64,000 bases of DNA, taken from Fallopia convolvulus. Lineage: Eukaryota; Streptophyta; Magnoliopsida; Caryophyllales; Polygonaceae. Both the position numbers and the translations under genes were made by a program. Positions within the stretch are counted from its first letter, which is position 1. Each line of letters starts with the position of its first letter. Where the stretch lies: NCBI GenBank assembly GCA_964016875.1, contig OZ024721.1, positions 4,779,001 through 4,843,000 on the forward strand, read 5' to 3'. Below the pieces are notes generated by a model that was not told where the DNA came from, searched no databases, and saw only the letters and a program-made list of their open reading frames with translations. Positions 30,401 through 41,990 of the stretch are shown here, one piece after another.

Positions 30401-32428
30401 TAAATTCAGAAATGGATTTTAGGGTTAGAACTAATTCGTTTGCATTTCATTTTAGTTTTATTGAATCTGAGCTAAAAAATCAATTTTTTATATAAAAAAA
30501 CTCTATTAACATTTCTGATTTGCGTAACATAAAAAAAAACTAGCTTTGAGTTTGAAAAATTGTTTTTTTTTTTTTTGCTAGCTAATTAGGTTAGTTTATT
30601 ACTTGGTATATTCATTTATTCAAATTCGTTATTTCATTTTCTAAAAAATATTGTTTCCTCAATTTTTGCTTCTATACAACTATTTTTCAAACATGTCACT
30701 TACATTCTTGTATCTTACACTACAGCTCATTTAAAAAAAACATTTTTCTAAATATACCAGATGACCTGCACTGAGAAAAAAAGCAGATAACATGAATAAG
30801 CAAAGGATATTCATACACTAATCATTTTTTTTATTTGCCTAAGAATCATAAGTATTTCATTCAAGAGGTGCAGTGCAGATGATTTTAATTAATGCTGCTG
30901 AGAATGTTAGCAAGACCTTGGGTACAACTGCACATATGCAATATGCAAGTTAGGGAAGCCCGGAGATAGAAATATGAAAGAGAATGCACATACAAATGAG
31001 AAACTTGTTTTACCTAAATATGCAATCAAGATCATTGAAACTTCCAATCTTAGCCCAGCTGTTGCTAATAATATCACCGAGCTCTCTATCATCATTATGA
31101 TCTTTAGAAGTCTCAGAGACCTTTTCTAGGTCAATTTCCTTACCTGCAAGAAAATCTAACATATAAGATATCATGATTATTTAGAGGGGAAAACATTTTT
31201 ACAGGGATAACAAATGGCTGGACCCAATAACAAGCACTGACCAAATTAAAACCAAAATATGTAAGTGAGTCCAGAACAACAAAGGAACAAGAAGAGACAT
31301 GTCTAAATAAATAGACCAGCACATTAGCATAAGGAAGTTTTAAAACTTTCAGAACATACCAGAATGTCTTCAGAAGAAAGAGCATCTACTTAGTTATAAA
31401 AACAAGGAAAGAACCTGACATGGTCATTAAGCCGATAAAGTGAGAACTTTAAAGTGTATAACGATCTCAGCTACACAGAGTCACAGATATTATCGAGCAT
31501 AAATTTTAAGCAACTGCAGTACTAAATAATATTAGAAGGAATGCAAATAACTAGATGAGTAAGGAAATGTAATCATCCTCCAGTTCTAATGCTTCATAAA
31601 GCAGTAAGTGATCTTGTGCTGATACTACAGTTAGCAATCCTAGCATGAGTTTTACCCTTTAACTAACCAATATATTATACAATCTAACTAAATCCAACTA
31701 CATCTAGAAGAGTAGGAATAGTGAATGCCTTACCCATCCAATTGTCATCCCTACCTCGTGATGCTCAATTGTACAAAAAACATTTTTTAAGTACCTATGC
31801 ATTTAAGTTCAGGATGTGATGACAAACCATCATTGCTCTGTTGTTTACCCCCACCATGTAGCTTGGTTTTAGTGGCAGTTGACTTTTGTTCAGAAAGCTT
31901 AATATTGGCAGATTCCTCATGTGCTTCATTGTTGTGCCGATAAACAAAATCTGATTGAAATTTTCCCTCACTTTCCTCAGGATAAGGAACAATGTGGTCA
32001 TCCGCCTCACCCCATATTAGGTTTGCAAGCTGGAAAGTGCATGAAAAATTATATATCACTGTTGTATTTACACATCAATTTATGTAAAAAATACTCCTCT
32101 ACTATAATTAAAGTTCAAAAATTCTCTTCTACCAAAAACAAGTTCAAAAATTCTTAATATGTTTATCCCACAAAGGGTGCATGATAAAATGCATACTAAA
32201 AACCCTCTAACAGTTGCTTTTTGATACTCTCCAGAGAGTAAGCTTGTACGCCTATTATTACATTGGTTTCCTGTCTACAAATCTAGACATACTTTCTTTC
32301 TATATTATTATTAATAGAGCCTAATGTCGTCTACTGTTGATTATTTATGTCAGCGTGTACATTAGACAACCATGAGCAGACAACTACATTTATCCTACAT
32401 TGATGAACATCTATCAGAATGACTCAGC

Positions 32429-32478
<50 letters not shown>

Positions 32479-33370
32479 ACTTATATAGTATGACTGTGCA
32501 GTCATATAATCAAATCCTAACTACCAATAGAAAGATTAAGAGCTTCGAATTAAGGAATAAAATGTTTGCAAGGACAGTTTACCTTCTATTAATCTTTTTT
32601 TTTATGGTTACAGTAGTGGCTGAAGTATATCAGTGAATTCCTTAAACCTCATATATCATCAGACATCCAAGCAAAAAGGCAAAAGACATTAGAGAAAAAC
32701 ACTGACTTTTGACTTGCCATGAGATAATGCCGGTAGAAGGAATTTGAAAGAAACTTGGTAAGTTTACAAAAGAACAGCTCTTCCCTAGATTTTTCATACA
32801 ATCATCTCCTGTCCATGAGCATAGGATAAGATAGGATAAGAAACTACATATCTTCTATTCCTTGCTATATCTAGAATCCCCTGTTTTGACACTTCAATCA
32901 AATTTGTCCTACTCTTTCAGGGTAATATCCAGTTGTCTCAAATGAGCACCCAGTATGCCCATATTTCGTCTGCTTTATGCTAGAAGCAAACTTAATTACG
33001 TGAACTCGGTGGGCAAAATATTGAAAATCAGTGATCCAAATTCATTAAATTCTTAAGTTCAAGTGCCTAGCAGAAATTCACAGGTATTTTGAAATCTAAA
33101 AAAATCAAACTACTGAAGGGGCTAAATCACATGCAAATCACTATCAACTAACTACCAAAAGATAAACTCAGCGAGAAAGGACGACGAAGAAACTCAAAGA
33201 CTCGAACAGAACAATTTCCGTTTAAAATTTTCAGATACTTAACTTTCAGAAATTCGTGTGATTTCCAATCATACGATACGGCAAATTCACGATACACAAT
33301 AACAAAAATTCACAAAAGAAAGGGTCTAGAATTGCGAAGAACGAACCTCTTGGTCTTCCCAACTAAACAT
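27500..33370 (-). CDS. LNK2: LNK2-like (night light-inducible and clock-regulated) transcriptional coactivator, six exons
   Basis: Coding exons from 5' to 3': 33347-33370, 31795-32029, 31014-31143, 29170-29947, 28975-29096, 27500-27716; all GT-AG, phases agree, total 1506 bp = 501 residues plus stop. Family landmarks: start MFSWEDQE; IWGEADDHIVPYPEE (about residue 15); ISNSWAKIGSFNDLD (about 112-128); MTPKEKIEKLKRRQKM (about 316-331) then a Gln-rich stretch; AVLYKLQDVVTK; CMRDSLFRLGQSAMQR (exon 5, the conserved block that binds MYB-like REVEILLE proteins in Arabidopsis LNKs); and IDRAVAHLLFHQP in exon 6. LNK1 proteins start differently, so LNK2 is favoured. Arabidopsis LNK2 is about 660 residues; this one is shorter, mainly in the central disordered region. 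LNKs act in the nucleus with RVE8/RVE4 to activate evening genes. No disabling change was seen. Confidence 0.92.
32431..32475. repeat. (GA)n microsatellite in LNK2 intron 1
   Basis: About 22 GA units on the plus strand (CT on the transcribed strand). Confidence 0.97.
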
Positions 33371-33409
33371 CTCCTTAGAAGTAGAGGCTAAATTTGACCA
33401 GATCCAAGC

Positions 33410-33418
33410 TCACCCCAT
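33410..33418 (-). promoter_or_regulatory. minimal uORF in LNK2 leader
   Basis: ATG GGG TGA on the minus strand, 39 nt before the LNK2 start codon. The same bases could act as a splice donor (G|GTGAGC). No other upstream ATG was noted close by. A leader of roughly 200-350 nt is likely. Confidence 0.5.
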
Positions 33419-33727
33419 GCTCGCAACTCGATTCGCGCGTCGACCAGAACAAATTCGCCCAAACGAAAACCAAACTGAGAAAACGAATGATTGAACAAAC
33501 TTCAAAGCAAAATTCGACAGCAGAGAAGTTCTAGCAGAAGCAAGAACGAAGAAGTACAGTAAAAATCGTCGCACGCAGCAAAACCTGGTCAGAGAGAGAA
33601 CTCGTAGTTTGAAGAAGCTGAAAGGGAAAAATGGGAAATTCGCAGAAATTTGGCGGAGAGATGAGGTGGGGGGAAAGGAAGGTGGGTCCCAGCTGCGAGA
33701 AAACTGATTGGGAGAGTGTGGGTGTGA

Positions 33728-33733
33728 CACGTG
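33728..33733. promoter_or_regulatory. G-box in LNK2 promoter
   Basis: CACGTG within GACACGTGT, about 360 bp upstream of the start codon. G-boxes bind bZIP and PIF/bHLH factors and are common in light- and clock-controlled promoters. I found no perfect evening element (AAAATATCT) nearby. Confidence 0.5.
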
Positions 33734-33763
33734 TTAAGGTGGTGTATCTTAAGTTGTGGCTCA

Positions 33764-34609
33764 CATCTGCGGATCAAATTCTGTTATGTTATTGGTTGCC
33801 GGCTCAATAATTTCGAATTTTATTTGCGTTCTTACGGAACATTCAAACGCCGTCGTTTTCTACGAGTTAGCTTACCGAGAGACAACCTGTAAATTAGCAC
33901 CTTTATTTAGAAAATTACAAGATCAAGCAACTTTGGTATCCGGCTTTTAAAAATCGCACAACTCTTTACGCTAGTAGAAACATTGTTAAGAAATTAATCA
34001 ACGAAAATGGTCGAGTGAATGGGATATAAAACGTTAGTATAAGTTTGTGACCGCTGGATGATTTTTTGTTATGAATGAACAATTTTAGTATAGTATGTAA
34101 CTTTGTAAATTTCTTTAACTTATAGATGATTATCTTAATTTTATTCTTTTTGTGTACCTGCTTTTTGCCTACTACTTCTCACTGACATGTGCTGACATTG
34201 ACTTGGTTGGCTCACTTGGCTGAATTGACCCTTCTCAGTTCTCATACCTCTAATTTTTTGTTACTATATTAAGATATGGATATGAAATTTAATGGAACAT
34301 ACGTTTGATAACATTTCAGTTTACTATAACATTTCAGTTTACTAATGTCCCATTTATTTTTATACATTGAACAAGGTCTAGTTTATTCGATAAGCTTTCA
34401 ATTTGGGAGTGATATATACTGATTTAGTTTGTCTTCAGTTCCTTTATCTCGCTAATTTTGCAGATATTGTGTTTAGAAAAAAAAACAGCATCACATACTC
34501 ATCTTTCATAACTCATTACAAAAAATATTTATTTTTATAAATTTTAGTAAAAATACCCTACTTATTTTTTTTAATGGCTTAACTTTTTTTTGTAAGAGTA
34601 CCCTCATAA
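33764..34609. other. intergenic region upstream of LNK2
   Basis: AT-rich, no supported gene. Contains a short direct repeat of ACATTTCAGTTTACTA at about 34312-34343. Probably includes distal LNK2 promoter sequence. Confidence 0.5.
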
Positions 34610-34984
34610 AATATCTCACTAATTTTGTAGATATTTGGTTTTTTTTCTTGGTATTTCATCTCTTCTATCTACTTTTATGAGTGGTAAGCGTGAGAACTTG
34701 TGTTTAATCCTTAATGTTTTAACTTTTAAAACACCTGCTTTGGATGGATATCGCCTGATATTTATGCTCTGCAAAAAATAATAGATATTGATATACTATA
34801 ATTCTATCAACTTGATAGTAAATTCTTGCAAAAAGTAATAGATATTGATAACAATGCTCCATACCAACAACAATGCAAATTCTGTGTTATAATTTTATGT
34901 TCCAAAATACAAGATTTATTTGGTTACAATACATCACAAACACACATAAAAAAATATATACAAAAAATAAAAATACATACGTGA
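34610..34984. repeat. host repeat R1, uninterrupted copy
   Basis: Matches 6540-6751 joined to 16521-16740, with no Tat insertion. In both places R1 is followed at once by a PGG gene fragment on the minus strand, so R1 is the 3' flank of the duplicated unit. Confidence 0.8.
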
Positions 34985-35265
34985 TCAACACCGTGACTGA
35001 ATGTTAAGGGGAAAACAAAATGTTATGCTCAATATCGCAGTAAAACTAAATGAGGTAGTTAGGGTAGTGAAAAAATAGTAAATACAAAACACTTTTCTAT
35101 TATTTGTGGCATAAATTGCCTTACCGACGTCATGCCTGACAGTGCTGTCCTGCCAAAGCCCCAAGGCCCCAAAGGGGATTGCAGGGTCACGACATGATTA
35201 AGTGATTGACAGTGCTGGCGTTGATGTGCTTGTGCTCGTACTTGTACTTGGTTTTCCACATCCAT
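34985..35265 (-). pseudogene. PGG-domain gene copy P4
   Basis: Minus strand with start codon at 35263-35265 (MDVENQVQ, as in P6/P7), then an internal deletion, then the PGG region and membrane segment in shifted frames. It shares GTGATCAACACCG with P1, so these two are the closest relatives. Confidence 0.7.
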
Positions 35266-35657
35266 GATTAAGTGTTTTGGTGTGCAGGCGGTGTTTTAGA
35301 GTTGTGCATTCCACTTTCATTCCTTCAAAAAATTCTTCACACATTACAACACAAGTGTAAAATTTCTTTCATTAGATACCCTAATGCAACACATAGTCCA
35401 AAGTGTACGTCTGATGTGTACATGTTAACCCATGCTCTTACCTTTAATTGCGTGTGTATTGTTAACCCTGGAGGTTTAGGGTGAGAAATATATTTGTTAT
35501 GAAAATTGTAGATCATGCCCCTCCTATATATATTGCCTAACACCAAGAATAACGTACAAGCAAGATCAAAAGTAGAGACTTCGATCCAAAAAAAAGATCA
35601 GAAGTAGAGCTAAAAAACACGAGCAAAAAAAGATCATAACTTATAAGGATGGGCAAC
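35266..35657. other. spacer between PGG copies P4 and P5
   Basis: No gene. Contains AAGTGTACGTCTGATGTGTAC, related to the head-to-head junction between P6 and P7, so part of it is probably the common 5' flank of the PGG unit. Confidence 0.5.
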
Positions 35658-36170
35658 ATGAAGAATCAAGTAGCACAAGCAGAAGCGCGAGCACCGGCAC
35701 CGCAACGACAAGCTTCTTTAACAAGAGATGATTCTAACACAAATATATTATTAGTTGTTTTGCTTTAATTCTTGCGGTAACCCTACAATCAAGAAACAAT
35801 CCCCCCGAGGGGCTTTGGCAAGACAACACTGTCAGACATGAAATAGGTAAGGCAACTTATGCCACGAATAACAGAAAAGCGATATTTGTGTTTACTAGTT
35901 TTCATTACCCTAGCTACCTCGTTTAGTTTCACTACAATACTTAGCATAACATTTCGTTTTCCTCTTAGCCCTGAGCTAATCCTTTCCCTTGTCGCAATGT
36001 TGGTCATGTATGGAGCTTGCCTTGTGGCAATGCTTCCATATGGAGACCCCATTATGATATACCTAATCTTAGGAGTCTTGTTTCCCCAGTGTTTAGAATA
36101 GGCTTTGAGTACTATCGATACCTAAGGTGTTGTTACTACCTGCATGAAATCTGAAATAATGTATTTTTTG
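35658..36170 (+). pseudogene. PGG-domain gene copy P5
   Basis: Starts at ATG 35658 with the Ala/Arg-rich N-terminus and SLTRDDSNT. An internal deletion removes the Arg-rich block before the first membrane helix; the frame then breaks. From 35859 the C-terminal half is open for 80 residues (TFRFPLSPELILSLVAML, YGDPIMIYLIL), giving two membrane helices. Tail-to-tail with P6. Confidence 0.75.
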
Positions 36171-36270
36171 TGCGTGTAACTTTTTGTGTTATATATATAT
36201 TAGTGTGTGTAAATTCACATATTTATATTACACAAAAAAAATTACACGCACAAAAAAATTACATTATTTG
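36150..36270. repeat. palindromic junction between P5 and P6
   Basis: TTTTTTGTGCGTGTAACTTT is followed, after an AT-rich loop, by its near complement ending ACACGCACAAAAAAATTACA. The same arrangement recurs at 40560-40730 with a long (AT)n loop. Confidence 0.85.
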
Positions 36271-36274
36271 GTAG

Positions 36275-36847
36275 TTATTACGCCTTAGGTATCGATAGTA
36301 CTCGATGCCCATTCAAAAAACTCGGAGAAACAAGACTCCTAATATTAGGTATATCATAATAGGGTCTCTATATGGAAACATTGCCACGAGGCAAGCTCAC
36401 TACATGACCAATATTGTGACTAGGGAAAGAATTAGCTCAGGCTAAGGGGAAAACGAAATATTATGCTAAATACTGCAGTGAAATTAAACGAGGTAGCTAG
36501 GGTAGTGAAAAAATAGTAAACACTAAACGCTTTTCTGTTATTCGTGGCATAAGTTGCCGTACCCATTTCATGTCCGGTAGTGTTGTCCTACAAAAGCCCC
36601 CAAGGGGATTATTTCCTGACTGTAGGGTTACCGCAAGAATTAAAGCAAAAACAACTAATAATATATTCCGAACGTCGTTGAACCGATCACGACGGCCCCT
36701 GTATCGAAATCTTTCTAACACAAATGTGTTAGAATCATCTCTTGGTAAAGAAGCTTTCCGCTGTAGTGCTCGGTCTCGTGCTCGCGCTATCGCTATCGCT
36801 TGTGCTTCTACTCGTGGTCGTGCGACCTGGTGGTTCTCCACATCCAT
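36275..36847 (-). pseudogene. PGG-domain gene copy P6 (best N-terminal half)
   Basis: Start codon 36845-36847 (MDVENHQ). Open for about 115 residues: Ala/Arg-rich N-terminus, SLPRDDSNTFVLERFRYR, DRFNDVRNILLVVFALILAV (first membrane helix), then a PGG-type motif NNPLGGF; a one-base loss shifts the frame before it stops at SLP. The PGG family (the membrane module of plant ankyrin proteins such as ACD6) has exactly this layout: Arg-rich lead, helix, NPPGG, helices. The ancestral protein was about 215 residues, without ankyrin repeats in the sequence seen here. Role unknown. Confidence 0.78.
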
Positions 36848-36997
36848 CCTTATAAGTGTCCAATTTTGATTTAGAGGAGGAAGAGTGAAGTGTACGTCCA
36901 AATTGTATGTCTAACGTGTACATGGTAACCCGTCTGACGCATTTCAGACGTACACTTCACTCTTCCTCCTCTAAATCTAAACCGGGCACTTATAATG
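36848..36997. repeat. head-to-head junction of P6 and P7
   Basis: GTGAAGTGTACGTC and its complement GACGTACACTTCAC face each other around a short spacer, so the two copies share one duplicated 5' region. Confidence 0.8.
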
Positions 36998-39900
36998 ATG
37001 GATGTGGAGAGCGAGGTGGCACGAGCAGTAGCAAAAGCACGAGCAAAAGCACAAGCGATAGCGTGAACAGAAGCGCGAACACGAGCCCGAGCCCCGTAGC
37101 GGCAAGTTTCTTTACCAGGAGATGATTCTAACACATTTGTGTTAGAAAGATTTCGATACAGGGACCGTCGTGACCGGTTCAACGACGTTCGAAACTTATT
37201 ATTAGTCGTTTTCGCTTTAATTCTTGTGATAACCTTGCAGACAGAAAATAATCCCCCTGGTGGGCTTTGGCAAGACAACACTGTCGGACATAAAATGGGT
37301 ATGTAACACCCCCTTCCTATGCTAGAGGTATTACCGCCAGTAGCCCCGATTAAGACTAAACCGAAGCTACCCAAGGCTTTAACCTGACAGAACTTACTAG
37401 AACAAGGTAAATGAAACCATTTAAAACCAAACAAGAATAAAAGGTCTTATACAAGCCTTAACTTAAAAAGAATTAGTAAATAAATAGAACAACCTTCTAT
37501 TTAAACAAAGTCTTCATCAAGTCTTCCTTAAGTTCTTATTTCTGAAACTCGGCTTCGTTTTGAAGTAGTTCAACCATGATCTTCACTCAAGTATAGCATT
37601 GGAAACCTCTCTTCAACTTCTGGAGCTTCAAACCTCTGAATCCGTCTCTTGAATCAACATCCAAGAAGAACCTGATGTATCGTAAACCAACGGTGGACAC
37701 CAGCCGACCATATAAAAGAAAAGAAGATGGACGGGTTAGTCTAATGAAAGACTAAGCAAGCGGAGAAACTAACTTGGTTCTTATGGTTGTAACTAAACAT
37801 ATTGGCATCCAAATCCGAATAGACTCGGATTATGATCCAACAGTTAGTAGTCTTATAGAGAATAAGAAGGAGACTCGCATAATCAAGAGAGAGAACATCA
37901 CCGCTTGTGGTTTCTTTAAGAAGCATAAACAATTGTTGGGAACTCATATTAATCACATCACATTTTGAAAAGCCTTCGTCGACTAATCAGATTGACTTAA
38001 TCAAAGTTTGATTAAGAATCATTCATAACCGGGAGCAAGAATGGCTTTCCGACTGGATGAACCATTCAGGTATATTAATGTGCCTAACGCACTTATCTTA
38101 TATTACTTTCAAAACTTTTCACAAACAGGTTGGTGATTCATAATCGGCTCGAACTACTGCCGAAATATTTTGGTATTGTAGAGATCATCGGAGTATTTCC
38201 TCCATTGTCATCTACCCTGTACCAAGATCACATGACTTAAGCTATCCTTGATCTTTCATTTGCATATGGTGATGTAGAGATCAGAGAGGCCTATTACCCT
38301 GTCATCTACACTACACCATTCCAATTGCACTTAGCTAGAGTGCGCATCACCCCTCTCACACGAAGAGCAGGGGAAGAGTCATGACCCACCATTAGGATTA
38401 GGCCCCTCCTAATGTAATATTCTTTTAAAGAGAGGATATGGAACCACGTTCCCCTTCCTGAAACTATCTTAATTCAATAACAATGTCTCAGCGTGAGACA
38501 GCATACAAGGTCACACATAACGGACCTAAATCCAGTTCTACCGCAAAACTGAATAAACAACATGGTCATTATTTCTAACAAATATAACAACCTATCATAT
38601 TTTATTAAGCACACAAGTTGTTCCCAACACAAATATTAAATGGGATTCAATTCCTCATTTAATAACCATAATGCAAGAGAGAACCGTCCACTTGCCTTAG
38701 AAGGCGTGCTCAACGTCCTTAGCAATTCAACAGTAATCTTTATCACCCTTTTGTCAACTATAACAAAAGATTTCTCAACAACGAGCTCATGAATACACTT
38801 CTTAGTTGTATACTCAAATCCTACAACTTCTGAATCGATAAACGATTTGATTTCCGAAGATCAATATATAATAAATCCTTAGTTATCATGCTTTAAGGAG
38901 CCATTTTGGCGGAATTATAACTAATTATCCGCTTCACTTTTGAAACAATTTTCTAAATTAAAATTGTTCATTAGCAACAGTTCTTAAAGGTGACCAAATC
39001 TCGGATCAAACGGATTAACAACGAATCCTGAGTAATTATCCGAAGTCCTTTACCTGCCAATCGGTATCAAAACTTGTATTCGCTATAACTGAAGATCCTG
39101 ACGTCCGTTTCTCGAGCGGTTTGAACCTGTGGGACCGTATCAACATCAATATTATAAAAACTATAAATTTAATTAGCAAAGCGGAACCGAAAGGTCCTTA
39201 CGGTGGCTCCGTAACTAACCCGCTAATTAATTTCGATCGTATATACCTTCACTCGATCCCATGGCTAGTTTGGCTCGATCCCCAAGCCCAAGGGTGTTTG
39301 ATTATTGCCCAGAGGTGGCCCTCGCGGTGGGTGGTGGTCGGACAAGTTGGTGGTCGCCGGCGGCGACGCATAACAAGGCAAAGATGATAACCGACGGTGA
39401 AGAAATCTTCTCCCCGAGTCCGTTGCTTCGTCCAGGTTTCACCCACTGGTTCCGGTTCCTCTTTGCAGCAGCAGCATCCAACAAAACCCAGAGAAAGGTG
39501 AAGAAGAAGATGAGGTGGAGGAGTTATGGTGGTTGGGGAAGAAGTTAGTCGGCGATGAAAGCTTCTTCCACTCGAGACCGTCGTTCCGTCCTATTCTACC
39601 TCTGGTTTGGTTTTACAACAGCAGCAACGACCCCAAGCACTCGAAGTGAGGAAGAAGATGAGGCGGAAGTGAGGATGGTGGACGGGGCATAGAAGGCGGA
39701 GGAGAAGAGATAGCCGGCGGTGAAGACGCTCGAATTCTTCCCTCCTCCCGAGTCCAACGTTCATCCTAATCCCCTCCTCTGTTTTGCTTTCTAACTTTCT
39801 GATTCCTTCCTTAATAAGGCATAGAAGAGATAGGTTTTAAAACAAAACCCGTCTCGGAACGGAATTCGCGTTAAAGCGGTAAAATTATGTACCTCGGATG

Positions 39901-40560
39901 GAAAAATTTACTAAATACAAAACGTCCCGTAAATTATGTAGACCAATAAAATTAATTTTCCATGATTTTATCTTGCTACCTTCAATTTTTAAGGCTTCTG
40001 TTTCGTATTTTAAATCATTTACAGTACATAATTAAAAAGACGGCTTATCCAATAAATATTCTTTTTCCACTGAAAAATCCTAGAATTCACACCGATCCAT
40101 AAAATCATTTCTTTATGATTTAAGGATATCACCAAAAATTTTCTAGGATTTAATCTCCAACAAAAATATTGGATTAAGCGTTAAAACGAACAAAGAGGTT
40201 AAAAGGATATCCGAGAAAAATTCAAAAATATCCTTAAAAACTGCAGTTATTACAGGGTAAGTCAACTTATGTGACAAATAACAGAAAAGCGATTTGTCTT
40301 TACTATATTTTCACTACACTAGCTACCCCGTTTAGTTTCTGCAATATTTAGCATAACATTTCGTTTTCCTCTTAGCCTTGAGCTAATGCTTTCCCTGGTC
40401 ACAATGTTGGTCATGTATGGAGCTTGCCTTGTGGCAATGCTACCATATGGAGACCCCATTATGATATACCTAATCTTAGAGTCTTGTTTCCCCCAGTGTT
40501 TAAAATGGACTTTGAGTACTATCGATACCTAAGGAGTTGTTACTACCTGCATGAAATAAT
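36998..40560 (+). pseudogene. PGG-domain gene copy P7, split by a 2.95 kb solo LTR
   Basis: Part one, 36998-37301: ATG (MDVES), Ala/Lys/Arg-rich stretch with a TGA, SFFTRR region, then NNPPGGLWQDNTVG, the best PGG motif of all copies. Part two, 40260-40560: continuation through the membrane helices to the C-terminus. The solo LTR 37302-40254 interrupts it after KMG. Ends tail-to-tail with P8. Confidence 0.78.
37302..40254 (-). mobile_element. solo LTR, Tekay-like, TSD GGGTA
   Basis: 2953 bp from TGTAACACCCCC to GTTATTACA, flanked by perfect GGGTA (37297-37301, 40255-40259). The ends mirror those of the chromovirus LTR at 44824-47724 (TGTAATAC..GTGTTACA) read on the opposite strand, so it is a related Tekay LTR in minus orientation. 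Short open frames inside (about 39121-39548) are not supported as genes. Confidence 0.88.
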
Positions 40561-40588
40561 GTATTTTTTGTGCGTGTAACTTTTTGTG

Positions 40589-40590
<2 letters not shown>

Positions 40591-40636
<46 letters not shown>
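40591..40636. repeat. (AT)n microsatellite in the P7/P8 junction
   Basis: 46 bp of alternating AT forming the loop of the tail-to-tail palindrome; a shorter AT run follows at 40657-40677. Confidence 0.95.
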
Positions 40637-40639
<3 letters not shown>

Positions 40640-40743
40640 TATGTGTAAATTCACATATATATATATATATATATATTACACACAAAAATTACAAATAAAA
40701 AAAATCACACGCACAAAAAACTTACATTTTTTCAGATTCATGC

Positions 40744-41621
40744 TGATGAAACCTGAAATAAATCAACGCTAAAGACAAGAAACGAGATTATGTATGTGAC
40801 GAAACAAACCCTTGCTTTTATTAATTACTTGCAAACGAGGTTACAACATGAGATTATGTCCCAGATTTCCTTTTACAAGATTCGAAGTCTCTGCCTAACG
40901 AAGTTCGAGACCTCTTTGTTACAACGAGATTGCCGCTTGTACAAGCTACTTAACGAGATCTTTTCTTGTTACAAGCTTTGAGAGTTGCTATTTATCAAGC
41001 GAGGCCGAGGTCTTGTCAACGATGCCGAGATTGTAACTTGTGAAGAGGCTGGCGGGGTCTTTTGGGAACTTTGAGATTTCTATGTGACTTGAAGTCTTTT
41101 TAGTGAGCTTCTCTTGAGGGTAGCGTGGTCTTTACAATGATTCCAACACGTCGATCTTCAACAAGCAAAGATAGTTCTTGAGTTACAGATGTTTTTCGAC
41201 CCCTTGCAACCTTCGAGGTTCTCTTCTATTTATAGACCCTTGAGGATCATGGTTTTTGCCAACTTCCGATGTGGGACACCTGAGTTTCGACCATTCGATT
41301 GGTCGAGACGTAGGCGGCTGCTTATTGGTCGAGAGTTGGGTGGTTTTGACGGGTCAAGCGGGGCGGAAATGTCAGCTTTTGAGTATGCGAGATTTGGACT
41401 TCGTTATTTCTTGTGGCGAGTTGCCTGACCACCTTAATTAGTGAGTTTCGCGAGGTTTGGACCTCGCTCCCGCGGCTTGAGGCTTCGTGAGAGCAGGGAC
41501 TTTGCTTTTTTTGGATGGGTATGGAAAAGATCTTCAGGAAAATATTTTGGGGACCTCGCTAGTTTCTTTTACCTCGCTTTTCGTGTCCATTGTTTACACA
41601 TCGTTATTTCACGCACCATCA
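40744..41621. mobile_element. solo LTR, TSD CATGC
   Basis: 878 bp from TGATGAAACC to GCACCATCA, flanked by perfect CATGC (40739-40743, 41622-41626). It lies in the P7/P8 junction. Family not recognised; the paired 5-bp duplication and TG..CA ends support a solo LTR. Confidence 0.85.
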
Positions 41622-41626
41622 CATGC

Positions 41627-41990
41627 AGGTAGTTATTACGCCTTAGGTATCGATAGTACTCGATGCCCATACTAAACACTGGGAAAAACAAGAATCCTAA
41701 GATTAGGTATATCATAATAGGGTCTCTATATGGAAGCATTGCCACGAGGCAAGTTCCATACATGACCAATATTGCGACTAGGGAAAGGATTAGCTCATGG
41801 CTAAGAGGAAAACGAAATATTATGCCAAATAATGCAATGAAATTAAACGAGCTAACTAGGTTAGTGAAAAAATAGTAAACACAAAACGCTTTTCTATTAT
41901 TCGTGGCATAAGTTGCCTTACCCATTTCATGTCCGGCAGTGTTGTCCTGCAAAAGCCCCCCAAGGGGATTATTTCCTGAATGTAAGGTTA
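41627..41990 (-). pseudogene. PGG-domain gene copy P8, C-terminal half
   Basis: Minus strand, open from about 41952 to 41569: QDNTAGHEMGKATYATNNRK, a helix with FNFIALFGIIFRFPL, LILSLVAILVMYGTCLVAML, MIYLILGFLFFPVF, IEYYRYLRR. It gives the best C-terminal half of the family: three membrane helices after the PGG motif. The N-terminal half is missing; the sequence turns into AT-rich DNA at about 41990. Confidence 0.78.

Noticed and set aside
32400..32636. Frame with Arg-Glu repeats on the plus strand
   Set aside because: Translation of the (GA)n microsatellite in LNK2 intron 1.
39121..39548. Open frames of 88-95 residues inside the 2.95 kb solo LTR
   Set aside because: They lie wholly within an LTR, overlap in several frames and show no recognisable domain.
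40500..40772. Frames encoding Tyr-Ile repeats
   Set aside because: Translation of the (AT)n microsatellite only.
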